Assembly: GCA_947489425.1 (NCBI GenBank)
Contig: CANLDL010000002.1
Coordinates: forward strand, 248,001-312,000
Reading direction: 5' to 3'
DNA: 64,000 nt
From: an uncultured Pseudomonadales bacterium
GTDB lineage: Bacteria; Pseudomonadota; Gammaproteobacteria; Pseudomonadales; Cellvibrionaceae
Every line of letters begins with the position of its first letter. Within the stretch, counting starts at the first letter, position 1. Made by a program: the position numbers and the translations under genes. The notes under the pieces were generated by a model. That model saw nothing but the letters and a program-made list of their open reading frames with translations, was not told where the DNA came from and ran no database searches. This document shows positions 31,211-40,711 of this stretch, piece by piece.

Positions 31211-31936
31211 CTAGCCTGCCATAAAATCGAGAGTCAGCAGTAAACGACGCTCGCCGGATTGCGGCTTATCTATTGGCAAAGATGGAGAGCGATGCACCAA
31301 GCCTACACCTTCGTTGCCCTCCCAGCTTTCACCTTTTAACAAGGCAACATCTCCTCGGTCCAGGCTTTGAATATCGTGGATGTCATGAAAGAGACCCGAT
31401 TGCTCATCGGGCTTACCTTGGTTACCAGCACCTAACTTTGTACGATCAACTAAATGATCAGGCAACCATTCGGTAGCCACACCTTGATAAGTTGTCACTA
31501 AGCGGCAAGGGACTCTATCGACATGAAACCTAGGACACATTGCGCGATCCAAAGCGGTTAATCGTAAACCAGCTCGCTTGAGATCAAACAGGCAGCAAAA
31601 CATATCGACTAGTTCGGCGATATCTTCGCTTAATGCCGAAGAGGTAGCCGTTGCCCCAAGCGCTTCATTAACACTGGCATAGGCACTTTTGGGACTCACA
31701 CTTAATGAGGCTTGCAATGTAGGCTTTGCCGCTAAGAGTTCAGTAACCGACAGCCTTAACGAATCAGCAAGTTGTCGCTGCCAAATTGCAATATTAATAT
31801 CGTCCCGATAAATATCGGTAAAGATTCCTGGATCATTGCCCTCACTTAAACGCGCATATGGCCTCTTACTCGATAATATCTCTGTCGATAAAGCATTCAC
31901 AACTTGCCCTTCATCAATAGCAGTCATTACACTCAT
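31211..31936 (-). CDS. DUF1826 protein of the zinc-scarcity unit
   Basis: About 241 aa. Family pattern [27 protein letters not shown] and [21 protein letters not shown], with RRLLLTLDF at the end; conserved Cys/His residues suggest metal contact. Starts at ATG 31936 overlapping the stop of the COG0523 GTPase by 4 bp (ATGA), so translation is coupled. DUF1826 genes commonly sit with Zur-controlled COG0523 genes; a Zur-type box lies before this operon. Confidence 0.88.
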   Translation of the reverse strand: MSVMTAIDEGQVVNALSTEILSSKRPYARLSEGNDPGIFTDIYRDDINIAIWQRQLADSLRLSVTELLAAKPTLQASLSVSPKSAYASVNEALGATATSSALSEDIAELVDMFCCLFDLKRAGLRLTALDRAMCPRFHVDRVPCRLVTTYQGVATEWLPDHLVDRTKLGAGNQGKPDEQSGLFHDIHDIQSLDRGDVALLKGESWEGNEGVGLVHRSPSLPIDKPQSGERRLLLTLDFMAG

Positions 31937-33147
31937 GCGCTCTCTCTCCACGCTGGGAAGGGGTCACTCAATGTGGCCCAGTAATTTTTCCCCTTAAGAA
32001 CCTCATCTTCCGTTAATAAGCATTCATCAAGCGCCTCGGTCATCGCGGCTTTATCTAATTGTTGACCAATAAAAACTAATTCTTGGCGCATATCACCAAA
32101 AGGTTCCACCCAGTTTTTGCGAATAAATTCCAGATACTCTTCATCCGTTGGCCAATTTTCTTCGGGTACTGACTTCCAAAACATACCGCCAAAGCCATAG
32201 CGTGCTATCCCCCCTGCCTGGCTCCACTGGCCTGCAAACTCAGGACGAGAGGCCAACCAAAAATATCCTTTAGAGCGAATGAGTTTGCCGAATTGCTCCG
32301 TACCATGAAGAAAATGATAGAATTTTTCAGGATGGAACGGACGACGAGCAATATAGCTAAAGCTGCCTATGCCATACTCTTCGGTCTCGGGCACATGCTC
32401 ACCACGCATCTCCTTAAGCCAACCCGGGGCTTGCTGGGCTCTCTCAAAATCAAATAGGCCTGTACTGAGTACAGCATTAACGTCTACTTGGCCTTGTGCA
32501 ATTGGAATAATTTCGGCGTGAGTATTCAATGTTTTAAGAATCGCAGTTAAGCGCTCAACCTCGCTTGCCTCTGCCAAATCTGTTTTACTGATTAAAATAA
32601 TATCGGCAAACTCAACTTGATCGACCAAAAGGTCAGCAACACTACGCTCGTCTTCCTCTCCTAGTGATTCGCCAGTATCCTGCAAATACTGTGCGTTATC
32701 GTAATCTTTCAAAAAATTCACCGCATCGACAACCGTTACCATGGTATCTAGGCTTGCCACATCCGATAGTGACACGCCGTCTTCATCAGCAAAAGTGAAA
32801 GTCTCTGCAACGGGCAAAGGCTCTGAGATACCCGTCGATTCAATAACTAGATAATCGAAGCGACCATCTTTAGCTAGTTTATTAACCTCAAGTAAAAGAT
32901 CTTCACGCAAGGTACAGCAAATACAACCATTACTCATTTCTACTAGCTTCTCGTCACTGCGATTAAGAGAAACATCGCTTTGAACAATAGCCGCATCAAT
33001 GTTGATTTCACTCATATCATTGACGATAACAGCAACTTTTTTACCTTCACGGTTATTCAAAATATGGCTAAGTACCGTAGTTTTACCGGCACCGAGAAAC
33101 CCTGATAATACGGTAACAGGCAGGCGGGATTGAAGATTTGTATTCAT
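31933..33147 (-). CDS. COG0523 GTPase, probable zinc metallochaperone (ZigA/YjiA type)
   Basis: 404 aa. Walker [16 protein letters not shown], metal motif [11 protein letters not shown] (CxCC), Walker B-like [10 protein letters not shown], guanine motif ISKTDLA, and a C-terminal CobW domain. The family delivers metal to client enzymes under zinc limitation. A perfect 20-bp Zur-type palindrome is 71 bp upstream. First gene of a two-gene operon with DUF1826. Confidence 0.92.
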   Translation of the reverse strand: MNTNLQSRLPVTVLSGFLGAGKTTVLSHILNNREGKKVAVIVNDMSEINIDAAIVQSDVSLNRSDEKLVEMSNGCICCTLREDLLLEVNKLAKDGRFDYLVIESTGISEPLPVAETFTFADEDGVSLSDVASLDTMVTVVDAVNFLKDYDNAQYLQDTGESLGEEDERSVADLLVDQVEFADIILISKTDLAEASEVERLTAILKTLNTHAEIIPIAQGQVDVNAVLSTGLFDFERAQQAPGWLKEMRGEHVPETEEYGIGSFSYIARRPFHPEKFYHFLHGTEQFGKLIRSKGYFWLASRPEFAGQWSQAGGIARYGFGGMFWKSVPEENWPTDEEYLEFIRKNWVEPFGDMRQELVFIGQQLDKAAMTEALDECLLTEDEVLKGKNYWATLSDPFPAWRESA

Positions 33148-33217
33148 ATGACAACACTCTTTTAATAGCTTAAGTGACTCTCAATCTAAGAGATCTTAAT
33201 TTGGCTCCACATAAAAC

Positions 33218-33237
33218 TGTTATGTTATAACATAACA
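33218..33237. promoter_or_regulatory. Zur box
   Basis: Perfect 20-bp palindrome TGTTATGTTA/TAACATAACA, matching the gammaproteobacterial Zur pattern GTTATNNTATAAC-like, upstream of the COG0523 GTPase gene. Confidence 0.78.
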
Positions 33238-33472
33238 ATAATACTCAAAAAACTATCCGTATGTCTATGTTGGGGACAAAATAAAGTGATAAATAGTATT
33301 AGCAGCCTGCAAAGTAGTGAGACGAATAAGTATTAACAAGCTTTGAGAAAGAGTTATAGGTGGTGCTATATAGGATTATTTATTGAATAAACCAAGCAAA
33401 ACTACTTCTACTTGGTTTATATGTTAAGCAAGGGCATCTCAATGACGATAATAGTGATCGCGATTTGATCCG
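33238..33472. other. noncoding gap with terminator-like hairpin
   Basis: Between the Zur box and the SEC-C gene. Contains a 10-bp hairpin ATAAACCAAG/CTTGGTTTAT at 33387-33420. On the minus strand it is followed by TTTATTCAATAAAT and probably ends the prfH operon. Nothing else visible. Confidence 0.5.
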
Positions 33473-33668
33473 TCAAAAGCAGCCTGACTTTAGACAACAC
33501 TTTTTAAAATAACCTCCTAGAGCCACAGGGGCAAGGGTCGTTTCTGCCAAGCTTTTCAACGAGTTCTTTATCGCCATGAACAACCCTGTCGCCCTTCATG
33601 ACTTGCGTCTCCGAAGGGTAGCCTTTACGTCGCTTGCTAGTGACTTCGAAAGCTCTCTTGATCTTCAT
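33473..33668 (-). pseudogene. small SEC-C zinc-motif protein, frameshifted
   Basis: A gene of about 64 codons. ATG 33668 gives [20 protein letters not shown]...[22 protein letters not shown], the start of a SEC-C motif. An extra base near 33518 then shifts into a stop at 33504. Skipping that base restores [14 protein letters not shown] to a stop at 33473, completing the CxCx(n)CC zinc site. The nearest AAGGAG serves an ATG 13 bases earlier in another frame, so a second indel is possible. SEC-C motifs bind zinc and contact ribosome or SecB. It is the last gene of the rtcB2-prfH unit. Confidence 0.65.
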
Positions 33669-33712
33669 ATTTAGTATTCATAGTATTTCTCCTTATTTAG
33701 GTTATTAATTTT

Positions 33713-34669
33713 TTATATCGCTATACGGTACCATTGAGGGTTTTTAATCGCCTTGAGGTAACGTTTAGCATGCTTATCTTTTAGCAAAAACTCAGGTGAC
33801 TCTTTAGTTAAGCTAAAACCAAACTGTTTAGGCAGCTGTGTATACATTGATTTAGGTGGAAGTCCATAAATTTTTTTCAATTTATTACCCGTACTAAAAC
33901 TATGATAATAAATTGTATTAATACCCAGCTCATTACGTATAAATTGTATGGCCGCTAGCATGGAGGCTTCTGCCCATAATTTTTGATAAGGCTTTAAAAC
34001 CTTATCAACATAGTGCTCAAAGTCTTTGTATTCGCAATGAACACCATAAACAATATCACCAGGCTTGAGCGTGCCTCTTTGCGACAGGCCTCTTTTTATA
34101 CGAAACAAACCACTACTTGCTTGCCTTAGCCAGTCGTTTTGAACCTCTTCAATTAACGCCTCATTGGTTGATAAGTCAAAGTCCATTCGTATCCATGACA
34201 TTGTTTTCCTGGCATCCTGTCTAACAGGGTGGCCCCAGTACTCAAAAGGGCCATAGCAGTCATCGGGTTTTAATAAACGTTGATATTGTGTAGTGTGTTT
34301 ATTATCAAAGTTTACCTGCAATACCAGGTTTTGTTGGTTTCTAGAGGTTTGGTCCCAGCCTCTGTCGCCCTCGCCCCAACGATCCAAGCTTAATGTGAAG
34401 GTTAAAAACTCACTGGGCCAAAAGGCCTGCATTTTCTCTTTTGTTAAAAAGCCATCGCCGCAATTTTTAACAATCTCTTTCATTACTGGCTTGCGAATAA
34501 AATTTTGTAGCTCGCCTTTATTTAGCAGCCCAATAGATAGCGACTGCTTTTTTATTTTAGTCATATACCATTCAAGTAAACTTAAGCAGTAACGATCTTT
34601 AAAATAATAAAAAAGCGTTCGCTCACTCCCAAAGCAATCCAGCACTTCGTCCAATTCTTCCCGTTTCAT
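33713..34669 (-). CDS. conserved hypothetical in the rtcB2-prfH operon, 318 aa
   Basis: Not assigned to a named family. Soluble. Aromatic central region (WPSEFLTFTLSLDRWGEGDRGWDQTSR) and a C-terminal part (ASMLAAIQFIRNELGINTIYYHSFSTGNKLKKIYGLPPKSMYTQLPKQFGF) resembling the acceptor helix and strands of acyltransferase-like (GNAT) folds; that resemblance is a guess. Its start overlaps a 49-codon ORF in another frame by 47 bp. Context between PrfH and a zinc-motif protein suggests a role in ribosome or RNA repair. Confidence 0.6.
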   Translation of the reverse strand: MKREELDEVLDCFGSERTLFYYFKDRYCLSLLEWYMTKIKKQSLSIGLLNKGELQNFIRKPVMKEIVKNCGDGFLTKEKMQAFWPSEFLTFTLSLDRWGEGDRGWDQTSRNQQNLVLQVNFDNKHTTQYQRLLKPDDCYGPFEYWGHPVRQDARKTMSWIRMDFDLSTNEALIEEVQNDWLRQASSGLFRIKRGLSQRGTLKPGDIVYGVHCEYKDFEHYVDKVLKPYQKLWAEASMLAAIQFIRNELGINTIYYHSFSTGNKLKKIYGLPPKSMYTQLPKQFGFSLTKESPEFLLKDKHAKRYLKAIKNPQWYRIAI

Positions 34670-34772
34670 CTTTATATTCTCTTTGGTCTATTAAAACAGC
34701 CCACCATTTAGCGGGTGTAAAAACACATGCTTCGATTCGATAATTCCCCAAAGGGGTTTGTTGATTATTCAT
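34623..34772 (-). CDS. possible 49-aa protein overlapping the next gene
   Basis: ATG 34772 has GGAG seven bases upstream, a better ribosome site than the following gene has. It encodes MNNQQTPLGNYRIEACVFTP continuing through AKWWAVLIDQREYKDETGR to residue 49. The tail overlaps the start of the 318-aa gene in another frame, an arrangement that would couple translation. Starts 24 bp after the prfH stop. No family recognised; could be a leader ORF. Confidence 0.42.
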   Translation of the reverse strand: MNNQQTPLGNYRIEACVFTPAKWWAVLIDQREYKDETGRIGRSAGLLWE

Positions 34773-34796
34773 CTCGTTACTCCGGTTATATATAAA

Positions 34797-35483
34797 TTAG
34801 TTATTTTGACTAAAGGCTTGTCCATAAAAAGTACGTATTGGACTACCTCGTTTCACATCGTAGTGTTGCAGCCAACGAGTATGCTCAATTGACCTTTGTG
34901 AATTACTCTGCTTTTGCGCTAGTAACAACTGTAGTCGCTCCAATGCTATTTTTTTATTCCTGTGTTGAGAGCGATCCGTCTCAACTCGCAGTTGCAAACC
35001 TGTTGGGCGATGCGTCAGGCGAACCGCACTACTCGTCTTATTAACATGTTGCCCACCCGGGCCTTTTGCACGCATTAACTCAAAATCAACCTCTTTAGAT
35101 AAAGCCTCCAATTCAATCTTTTGCATCTCGGGTATAACAAACACTGCAATACCCACAAACCAATTAAGCCGTTTATGTTTAGGGCGATAAGGGCTTTCGC
35201 CCTGCCACTTGATTGTTCCTTCCCAGCCTTGTGCAAATTGATTAGCATTATTGCCTTCTAGGCGAAGCAACAGTGACAAATATGCATCGGGCTCGATTGT
35301 ATTTTGCTTACGCAATAATTTATCAAACGCCAAAGCGTCTACACGTTCGACAGAAAGTCCCGCCTTGCGAGCCTCTTGCAAAATAATTGGCTCTAATTGC
35401 GCGACAACCCAAGCGCATTCTTTTGGTCCCTGCCCAGCTGTCACTTGCAACCACGAAATATTTTTTCCATTCGATACTTTCAT
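34797..35483 (-). CDS. prfH: peptide chain release factor-like protein PrfH
   Basis: 228 aa, short release factor lacking the codon-recognition domain. The GGQ motif is in RAKGPGGQHVNKTSSAVRLTHRPTG, followed by ETDRSQHRNKKIALERL. RF-H hydrolyses peptidyl-tRNA on ribosomes whose 16S rRNA decoding centre has been cut, freeing them for RtcB repair. AGGAGG stands right before the ATG, 2 bp after the rtcB2 stop; the rtcB2-prfH pairing is a known conserved operon. Confidence 0.93.
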   Translation of the reverse strand: MKVSNGKNISWLQVTAGQGPKECAWVVAQLEPIILQEARKAGLSVERVDALAFDKLLRKQNTIEPDAYLSLLLRLEGNNANQFAQGWEGTIKWQGESPYRPKHKRLNWFVGIAVFVIPEMQKIELEALSKEVDFELMRAKGPGGQHVNKTSSAVRLTHRPTGLQLRVETDRSQHRNKKIALERLQLLLAQKQSNSQRSIEHTRWLQHYDVKRGSPIRTFYGQAFSQNN

Positions 35484-35485
35484 GA

Positions 35486-36724
35486 CTACCTCCTACGTGT
35501 TTTGTATGTAAGTAGCGGTTTAAAAGTTGCTACAATATCGACAAGACCTGCACCCACTAAATCACTGATTACGTGACTTATATTCTTGTAAGCCTGCGGA
35601 GCCTCTTCATAAAGCAAATCGCGTTGTTTACAAATAACTCGGCTACCTAGTAATGTTTTTTCTAAATCTTTTACTGTGTAGCGATTTTTTAATCGTCCTT
35701 TAACATCGCTTCTCTTCCATTTACGGCCAGCACCGTGTGCCAATGAAAACCCGCCTTGGGCAAGGCTGCCTATGTTCGACAAACAAGGTTTAACAAGATA
35801 GCTCAAACTACCACGAGACCCTGGTATCATGACTAGCCCTTCGTCCGTTGGGCTAACGCCTTTACGATGTATCCAGTATTTATTGTGAGTATTTATCGGC
35901 AACTCTTGTGTTGATAACTTATTGGATAAGCCCATCGCCTCAATGTGTTTGTCAGATAATGGGTCAACCCTATTATGAGCAACATCTAACACTAAACTTC
36001 GTTGAGCTTTAAGCCGCTTACAAAAACGCTCTGCAATTACATCACGATTCACTCTAGCCCAGCCGATAGCATAGTTATGTTGTTGTATATAGCGCCTTGC
36101 TAGTTCAGGCTGTTCATTTATCGAAACTGCTTTTGAACCAAAATTATCAACGTACTCCCTGAGAATTTTTTGCCCTAAACCTCTAGAACCACTGTGCACC
36201 AACAACTTAACAGATTGGTGATCAAGGCCTGATTCTTTAAAGGCGACAGGGTCAAAAATACTGTCGACTTTTTGTAGCTCAGCAAAATGGTTACCACCTC
36301 CAATAGTTCCTAGCTTGGTATTCTCTGATGACAAAAAACCATCGCTTGCAGCCAGGCCTTTTTCACTTAAGCGCTCGTCAACACAACCACTCCAAAGCTC
36401 ATCAAGACCGACTAATTGCTTCTCCCATTTATCTAACTTAATTTTTCGCACGGGAATATTTAAATCCCACAACCCCATGCCACAACCAATATCGCTACCA
36501 ACAAGATGAGGGTAAATAGAATGTTGTGTGACAAATGCAGCACCGATAGGCTGTCCCTTACCAGGGTGGAGGTCAGGCATACCAATACCCTGCAACATAC
36601 CATCTAGCTCCATTGTCTTTTTTAATTGTTCAGCAGCGGCATCTTCAAGCCAATTATCCACAGAGATAACTATCCTCGCTTGTCGGCCTGCCAATGCATT
36701 AATGTGTTTAATATAAGTGTCCAT
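35486..36724 (-). CDS. rtcB: RtcB-family RNA ligase paralogue (RtcB2, PrfH-associated)
   Basis: 412 aa. RtcB fold: MPDLHPGKGQPIGAAF, VGSDIGCGMGLWD (DxGCGM metal site), GTIGGGNHFAELQ, LVHSGSRGLGQ and HGAGRKWKR, the last around the catalytic His. It joins 2',3'-cyclic-phosphate or 3'-phosphate RNA to 5'-OH using GTP and Mn2+. Quite divergent from the second copy at 46-47.6 kb. With PrfH it likely repairs ribosomes cut by colicin-E3-like toxins. A sigma-54-like site lies about 115 bp upstream. Confidence 0.93.
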   Translation of the reverse strand: MDTYIKHINALAGRQARIVISVDNWLEDAAAEQLKKTMELDGMLQGIGMPDLHPGKGQPIGAAFVTQHSIYPHLVGSDIGCGMGLWDLNIPVRKIKLDKWEKQLVGLDELWSGCVDERLSEKGLAASDGFLSSENTKLGTIGGGNHFAELQKVDSIFDPVAFKESGLDHQSVKLLVHSGSRGLGQKILREYVDNFGSKAVSINEQPELARRYIQQHNYAIGWARVNRDVIAERFCKRLKAQRSLVLDVAHNRVDPLSDKHIEAMGLSNKLSTQELPINTHNKYWIHRKGVSPTDEGLVMIPGSRGSLSYLVKPCLSNIGSLAQGGFSLAHGAGRKWKRSDVKGRLKNRYTVKDLEKTLLGSRVICKQRDLLYEEAPQAYKNISHVISDLVGAGLVDIVATFKPLLTYKTRRR

Positions 36725-37138
36725 ATAATTTTCTTCTTACTTTTTAGGTACGTTTTTTAGGCGCAACAATACCCCTCGAAAATATTTCGAGAAAAATTAA
36801 GGGCGATATAAATTTACGACCAACGGCATGAAACCACGCACAACCATGGCCAAAATATTGGCCGATAGACGTTAGCTTAAGAAATTACGCAAAATTATTT
36901 ACAGTTGAAAACTGCAACTATAGAGCTTGCTTGAGAGAAAGATATAGCGATAGAGAATTATATTAGCTATAAGAAAAGAATACAGACAAGCTCGTCATTG
37001 CGATTTGTTTATTTGAATACAACATATTGGAGCCCCCTGTAAAAATTTGATAAAGAATGATATGTAAAAACTGAGCGCACTATAATAACATTTATAAAAT
37101 TAATCAATATTTTTATGAATTTTTTTAATCGCTAATTA
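36725..37138. other. 414-bp gap before rtcB2
   Basis: Spacer between a diguanylate cyclase gene and rtcB2. Carries a sigma-54-like element at 36838-36852 and a small CAGTT/AACTG hairpin. No ORF or tRNA seen. Confidence 0.45.
36838..36852 (-). promoter_or_regulatory. candidate sigma-54 promoter of rtcB2-prfH
   Basis: Minus strand TGGCCATGGTTGTGC keeps the required GG-N10-GC spacing and matches TGGC-N7-NTGC. The predicted start is about 100 bp before rtcB2. RtcR, the usual sigma-54 activator of rtcB genes, is encoded 12 kb away. Weaker than the sites near rtcR. Confidence 0.38.
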
Positions 37139-38203
37139 TTAGCTATTAAACTTTACCGTTGTATTTCTACCCAAGGACTTTGCTTGGTAGAGAGCAACAT
37201 CAGTATTTTTATAAATCTCTTCTACTGTGCAGCCGTCAAAGGACTGAGATATGCCAATGCTAACCGTTAAATTACTATTAATTTTTAAATCTAAATTTTG
37301 GACAAGATTGCGATATTTTTCTGCCTGATGAAATGTTTGCTCGGAGGTAGACTTAGGAGAAATAACAGCAAACTCTTCTCCACCTAAGCGAAATAAAAAA
37401 TCCATATCGCGGCTATTGTTAGCTATTATCTTTGCCACATCACTAAGCACTCTATCACCTTCGGGGTGACCAAATTCATCGTTAATTTTTTTAAAGAGAT
37501 CAATATCAAGAATGGTAAGCGTAAAATCAGCCTTATATCGATCAAATAATGCTAACTGCTCAACGAGAATTTTATTAAAATGGTGCCGATTGTATAGCCC
37601 CGTCAAAGGGTCAGTAATCACATCTCTCTCAAGAATATTATGAATCATTCGATAGACAATAATTATAACCAAAAGAACAAAAGTACAAATAATTAGAGAG
37701 CCAATAATAATCGTATCTCGGTGATTATCTAACTTCATTTCGCTGAGCTTTTGCACTTGAAGAACCAAATTATATGCCAAGTCCCAACAATCATTACTCA
37801 GATCAATCACCTGAGAAACTGCTTGTTTATCTTGATCATGCTCTTTATAGGCCAGCTTCAAAGCTTGCCATTGATTTCTGAGTGCCCTCTCTAAATCAAG
37901 TATCAAATGAATATCAAAACTCGAATACTCAAGCTCCCTCTTCAAGTAAGTCACTCTCACCTCTGTTAAGAGGTCGTCAACTCTTTGTATATCTTTAGGA
38001 GAAGCCTGGCCATTAAGTTGATGTTTGGTAATCAATTGAATAGTGCCACGAACAACGCCCAGCTTATTGATCGTAGCAGCGTCGTACTTCAGGGAATTTA
38101 GATTATCAAGAACCATATAGGCTCCACTAAGCAAGCCCGCTAATATAAATGAAAGCAGCAGGATTATTTGCTTTGAAGTCCGCATATTACGCAGTGTTAC
38201 CAC
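37139..38203 (-). CDS. membrane-bound diguanylate cyclase (GGDEF)
   Basis: 354 aa. First span about residues 13-32, a helical periplasmic sensor (about 35-165), second span about 168-190, then a GGDEF domain: TDPLTGLYNRHHFN, LDIDLFKKINDEFGHPEGDR, and the active site as GGEEF (FRLGGEEFAVI). It makes cyclic di-GMP in response to an unknown periplasmic cue. Starts at GTG 38203 with AAGG upstream. It interrupts the RNA-repair gene series with no obvious functional link. Confidence 0.92.
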   Translation of the reverse strand: MVTLRNMRTSKQIILLLSFILAGLLSGAYMVLDNLNSLKYDAATINKLGVVRGTIQLITKHQLNGQASPKDIQRVDDLLTEVRVTYLKRELEYSSFDIHLILDLERALRNQWQALKLAYKEHDQDKQAVSQVIDLSNDCWDLAYNLVLQVQKLSEMKLDNHRDTIIIGSLIICTFVLLVIIIVYRMIHNILERDVITDPLTGLYNRHHFNKILVEQLALFDRYKADFTLTILDIDLFKKINDEFGHPEGDRVLSDVAKIIANNSRDMDFLFRLGGEEFAVISPKSTSEQTFHQAEKYRNLVQNLDLKINSNLTVSIGISQSFDGCTVEEIYKNTDVALYQAKSLGRNTTVKFNS

Positions 38204-38469
38204 TCACTTTCCCTTTAAAATCAATGAACTAGATAAGCCTAAACTGAATAAGAGTTATAAAAAATACAATATTTAAGTATAGCAGTACTTTACAGATATG
38301 CTCGTGCACAAATACCCTGTTGGAATACTCACACACAGCTTAATAAAAGATAGATATAGACGATACTATTAGTCTTTCAACTAAATACAATGTATCAATA
38401 ATAGGAAAAAATAAAACACAGAATAGAGAGAAATACTAGCTATAGCCGATGATAGCAAGCTGCTATCGA

Positions 38470-38976
38470 TCAAAATTTCGCTAACATATTGTCGTCGTAC
38501 ACATCTGTACTTAGGGTTAAATTAAATTTTCTAGCTAAACTATCCAGCTCTGCTTGCTTAACTGCTAATTCATCCATAGTGAGCGTGTTATCGTCTAACT
38601 GCCAAATCAAACGCGAGCCTGCATAACTGTAATGTATCGCTAATATGGCGTTAGGATTGCCTTCAAGAGCGGCGGCATGCAGTTTAAGCATTTTTCGGTT
38701 TATCTTGTTAAGTACCTTTTTTAGCTCCCAAACATAGACAACCTCGGTCATAAAACTATGTTTACGGTATTTATTGAGTAACCACCCAATACTTAAAGCA
38801 GTAACCATAACACCTAATAAATTCCAATGAAAATGGCTACCGCTTTCATCGGGGAAAACTGCAATCAATACTTGTGATACAGCGAGACTGCCAACAGCTA
38901 AGCCTATGGCACAACCGGAAAAAACTAGCTTAAGGTGACGACGATAACGCGCTTTATTGATTTCAATGAGCTGCAT
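38470..38976 (-). CDS. DUF3087 family membrane protein
   Basis: 168 aa. Two spans (about residues 16-38 and 50-68) followed by a cytosolic domain with the family pattern VYVWELKKVLNKINRKMLKLHAAALEGNPNAILAIHYSYAG...WQLDDNTLT. Function unknown; common in gammaproteobacteria. It follows the two RlaP-type genes by 50 bp but is probably a separate chromosomal gene. Confidence 0.7.
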   Translation of the reverse strand: MQLIEINKARYRRHLKLVFSGCAIGLAVGSLAVSQVLIAVFPDESGSHFHWNLLGVMVTALSIGWLLNKYRKHSFMTEVVYVWELKKVLNKINRKMLKLHAAALEGNPNAILAIHYSYAGSRLIWQLDDNTLTMDELAVKQAELDSLARKFNLTLSTDVYDDNMLAKF

Positions 38977-39026
38977 AAATACCTAATTAACGAGCAATAA
39001 AAAAAGGGCTATATGAACAATATACC

Positions 39027-39794
39027 CTAAGCATTAGGGGATATTTTAATTATTTCCGACAAAACTCTGTCGTAGATACCTGTTTCACCCATTCTTTTTT
39101 CGTCAATGGATAAATCGGCTAACTCAGTGTATTTTTCTTCGGCATATTTTAATAACTGATTATCAATTTCATTTTTATCATCCTCACAAGCAACTGATTT
39201 AACCTTAAGTAAGTTCGTTAGTTTATCATTGAGCGTACCAGCAGGTATGTAACATTCAACCAGATTCTCAAACTCGACTGGCGGAGGTGTTTTATTTTCG
39301 GCTACCCACTGCGCGCACAATAATGCTCTTAGTGCATAGAGAAATGACTTTGAGTTTTTTCTTGTACTGTCTGTTAATATTTTCTTTTTTGCTAGCGATA
39401 TATAATGATAAAAAATAACTTTAGGATTAAACGCTTTAAATGCTAGACCTTTTAACAAAGACAGTTTTTGTTGGTCTTGCCGATAAATAATTGGAGAATT
39501 TAACCATTCATATACAGGCGCATTCCCCTTATAGAGTAACTGCAAGCTCTTAGTGATATCCCACCCTGCAGCATCGAGGTCATCCTCGAAGATATTTTCG
39601 ATGACATTACGCTTTTTAAATGCAGATAAATACCAACTTTCAGGGTGATGATAAATAAGCCTAATATCGTAATCGCTGTCTTTTGAAGGGAATCCCCAGG
39701 CACGACTACCACTTTCAATAGCCAATATAATGGTAATCTTATATTCATCTTCGATTTTATCTAAAAAGCGTTCTATCTGTGTATTTTTATCCAT
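39027..39794 (-). CDS. RlaP-type nucleotidyltransferase (first of two)
   Basis: 255 aa. DNA-polymerase-beta-fold motif ILAIESGSRAWGFPSKDSDYDIRLIYHHP: GS, then DxD for metal. A helical C-terminal half follows (ARKNSKSFLYALRALLCAQW). It fits the COG3541/PF10127 family predicted to act in RNA-repair pathways. Probably adds nucleotides to damaged RNA ends, or modifies RNA or protein; the substrate is unproven. Ends the long RtcB-slipin-cca unit, 13 bp after a sister gene. Confidence 0.82.
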   Translation of the reverse strand: MDKNTQIERFLDKIEDEYKITIILAIESGSRAWGFPSKDSDYDIRLIYHHPESWYLSAFKKRNVIENIFEDDLDAAGWDITKSLQLLYKGNAPVYEWLNSPIIYRQDQQKLSLLKGLAFKAFNPKVIFYHYISLAKKKILTDSTRKNSKSFLYALRALLCAQWVAENKTPPPVEFENLVECYIPAGTLNDKLTNLLKVKSVACEDDKNEIDNQLLKYAEEKYTELADLSIDEKRMGETGIYDRVLSEIIKISPNA

Positions 39795-39807
39795 AATCAG
39801 TACACCC

Positions 39808-40710
39808 CTACTTTTTTATGCGCTGCACTATCGACTCTATTTCACGAAGAGCACTTAAGGCTTGATCTTCTTGAATAACACATTCTGACAATGACCCATA
39901 ATGGTGTTCAAGGCACTCTAGCAACAATTTTTTAATCTCTGCTTTATCCGGCTTTGGCGGCAGTGTACTCTCCAGATAGATTTGCTCTAGTTGTTTTTCT
40001 TTGTCGGAGAAGTACTCTTCGATCGCCTGCTGCGACCATTCACCTCGGCGTATAGATTTTAATTGTTCCTTGTTACGAGCCAGATCAAGATCTTTCTCGA
40101 TAAGAATTTGCTCTACTTCATTAAGCAGACGAACAACGTGGTAGGCGAATTTCACATCATAGCCAAACTCATCAATGATCGCTTTGCGGCCACCTTCTGG
40201 TACTTTCGTTCGCATTTTATGAACTTGCGAATAAGCATACCCTTTGAATTTTGCCCAGCACCCCTTGTGCAAAAAGATATGACGCCGCTCTCTTAACATC
40301 TCGCCCACAGCCGTGCTATACAATACACAATTGCGTGGTACAAATAGTGAGTCAATAATATTGGGATTATTATCCATTAATAGTCGAAAGTATTTAATAA
40401 TCGAATAGATCACCAAATCATATTCCCTGCCTTTACCACCCCGAGCTGACTTATCCAACATATGATGTTGCTGGATTTGCTCAAATTGCACACCAGCCTC
40501 ATCAAAACCTGGGATATCCCCCCTTAAATGAGGAAAGACCCAATCACGAGGAGGAATAGCAAAACCATAAATATCCATATCGGAATTCTCTTCGGCCACA
40601 CCATAAGCAATAGAGCCCATCACGACTTCATATTGAACACCCGTTTCTAAAAACTTGGGAGGAGATTTAAGCAAACCTTGCTTAATTAAATGCTGAGTTT
40701 TACTACTCAT
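39808..40710 (-). CDS. RlaP-type nucleotidyltransferase (second of two)
   Basis: 300 aa, related in plan to its neighbour but distinct. MGSIAYGVAEENSDMDIYGFAIPPRDWVFP holds the GS and DxD motifs. SIIKYFRLLMDNNPNIIDSLFVPRNCVLY and KGYAYSQVHKM form the helical part. A C-terminal coiled segment (about 235-300) is extra. GGGAAG precedes the ATG, 1 bp after the cca stop, so tightly co-translated. Likely an RNA-end nucleotidyltransferase by family and context. Confidence 0.82.
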   Translation of the reverse strand: MSSKTQHLIKQGLLKSPPKFLETGVQYEVVMGSIAYGVAEENSDMDIYGFAIPPRDWVFPHLRGDIPGFDEAGVQFEQIQQHHMLDKSARGGKGREYDLVIYSIIKYFRLLMDNNPNIIDSLFVPRNCVLYSTAVGEMLRERRHIFLHKGCWAKFKGYAYSQVHKMRTKVPEGGRKAIIDEFGYDVKFAYHVVRLLNEVEQILIEKDLDLARNKEQLKSIRRGEWSQQAIEEYFSDKEKQLEQIYLESTLPPKPDKAEIKKLLLECLEHHYGSLSECVIQEDQALSALREIESIVQRIKK

Positions 40711-40711
40711 G

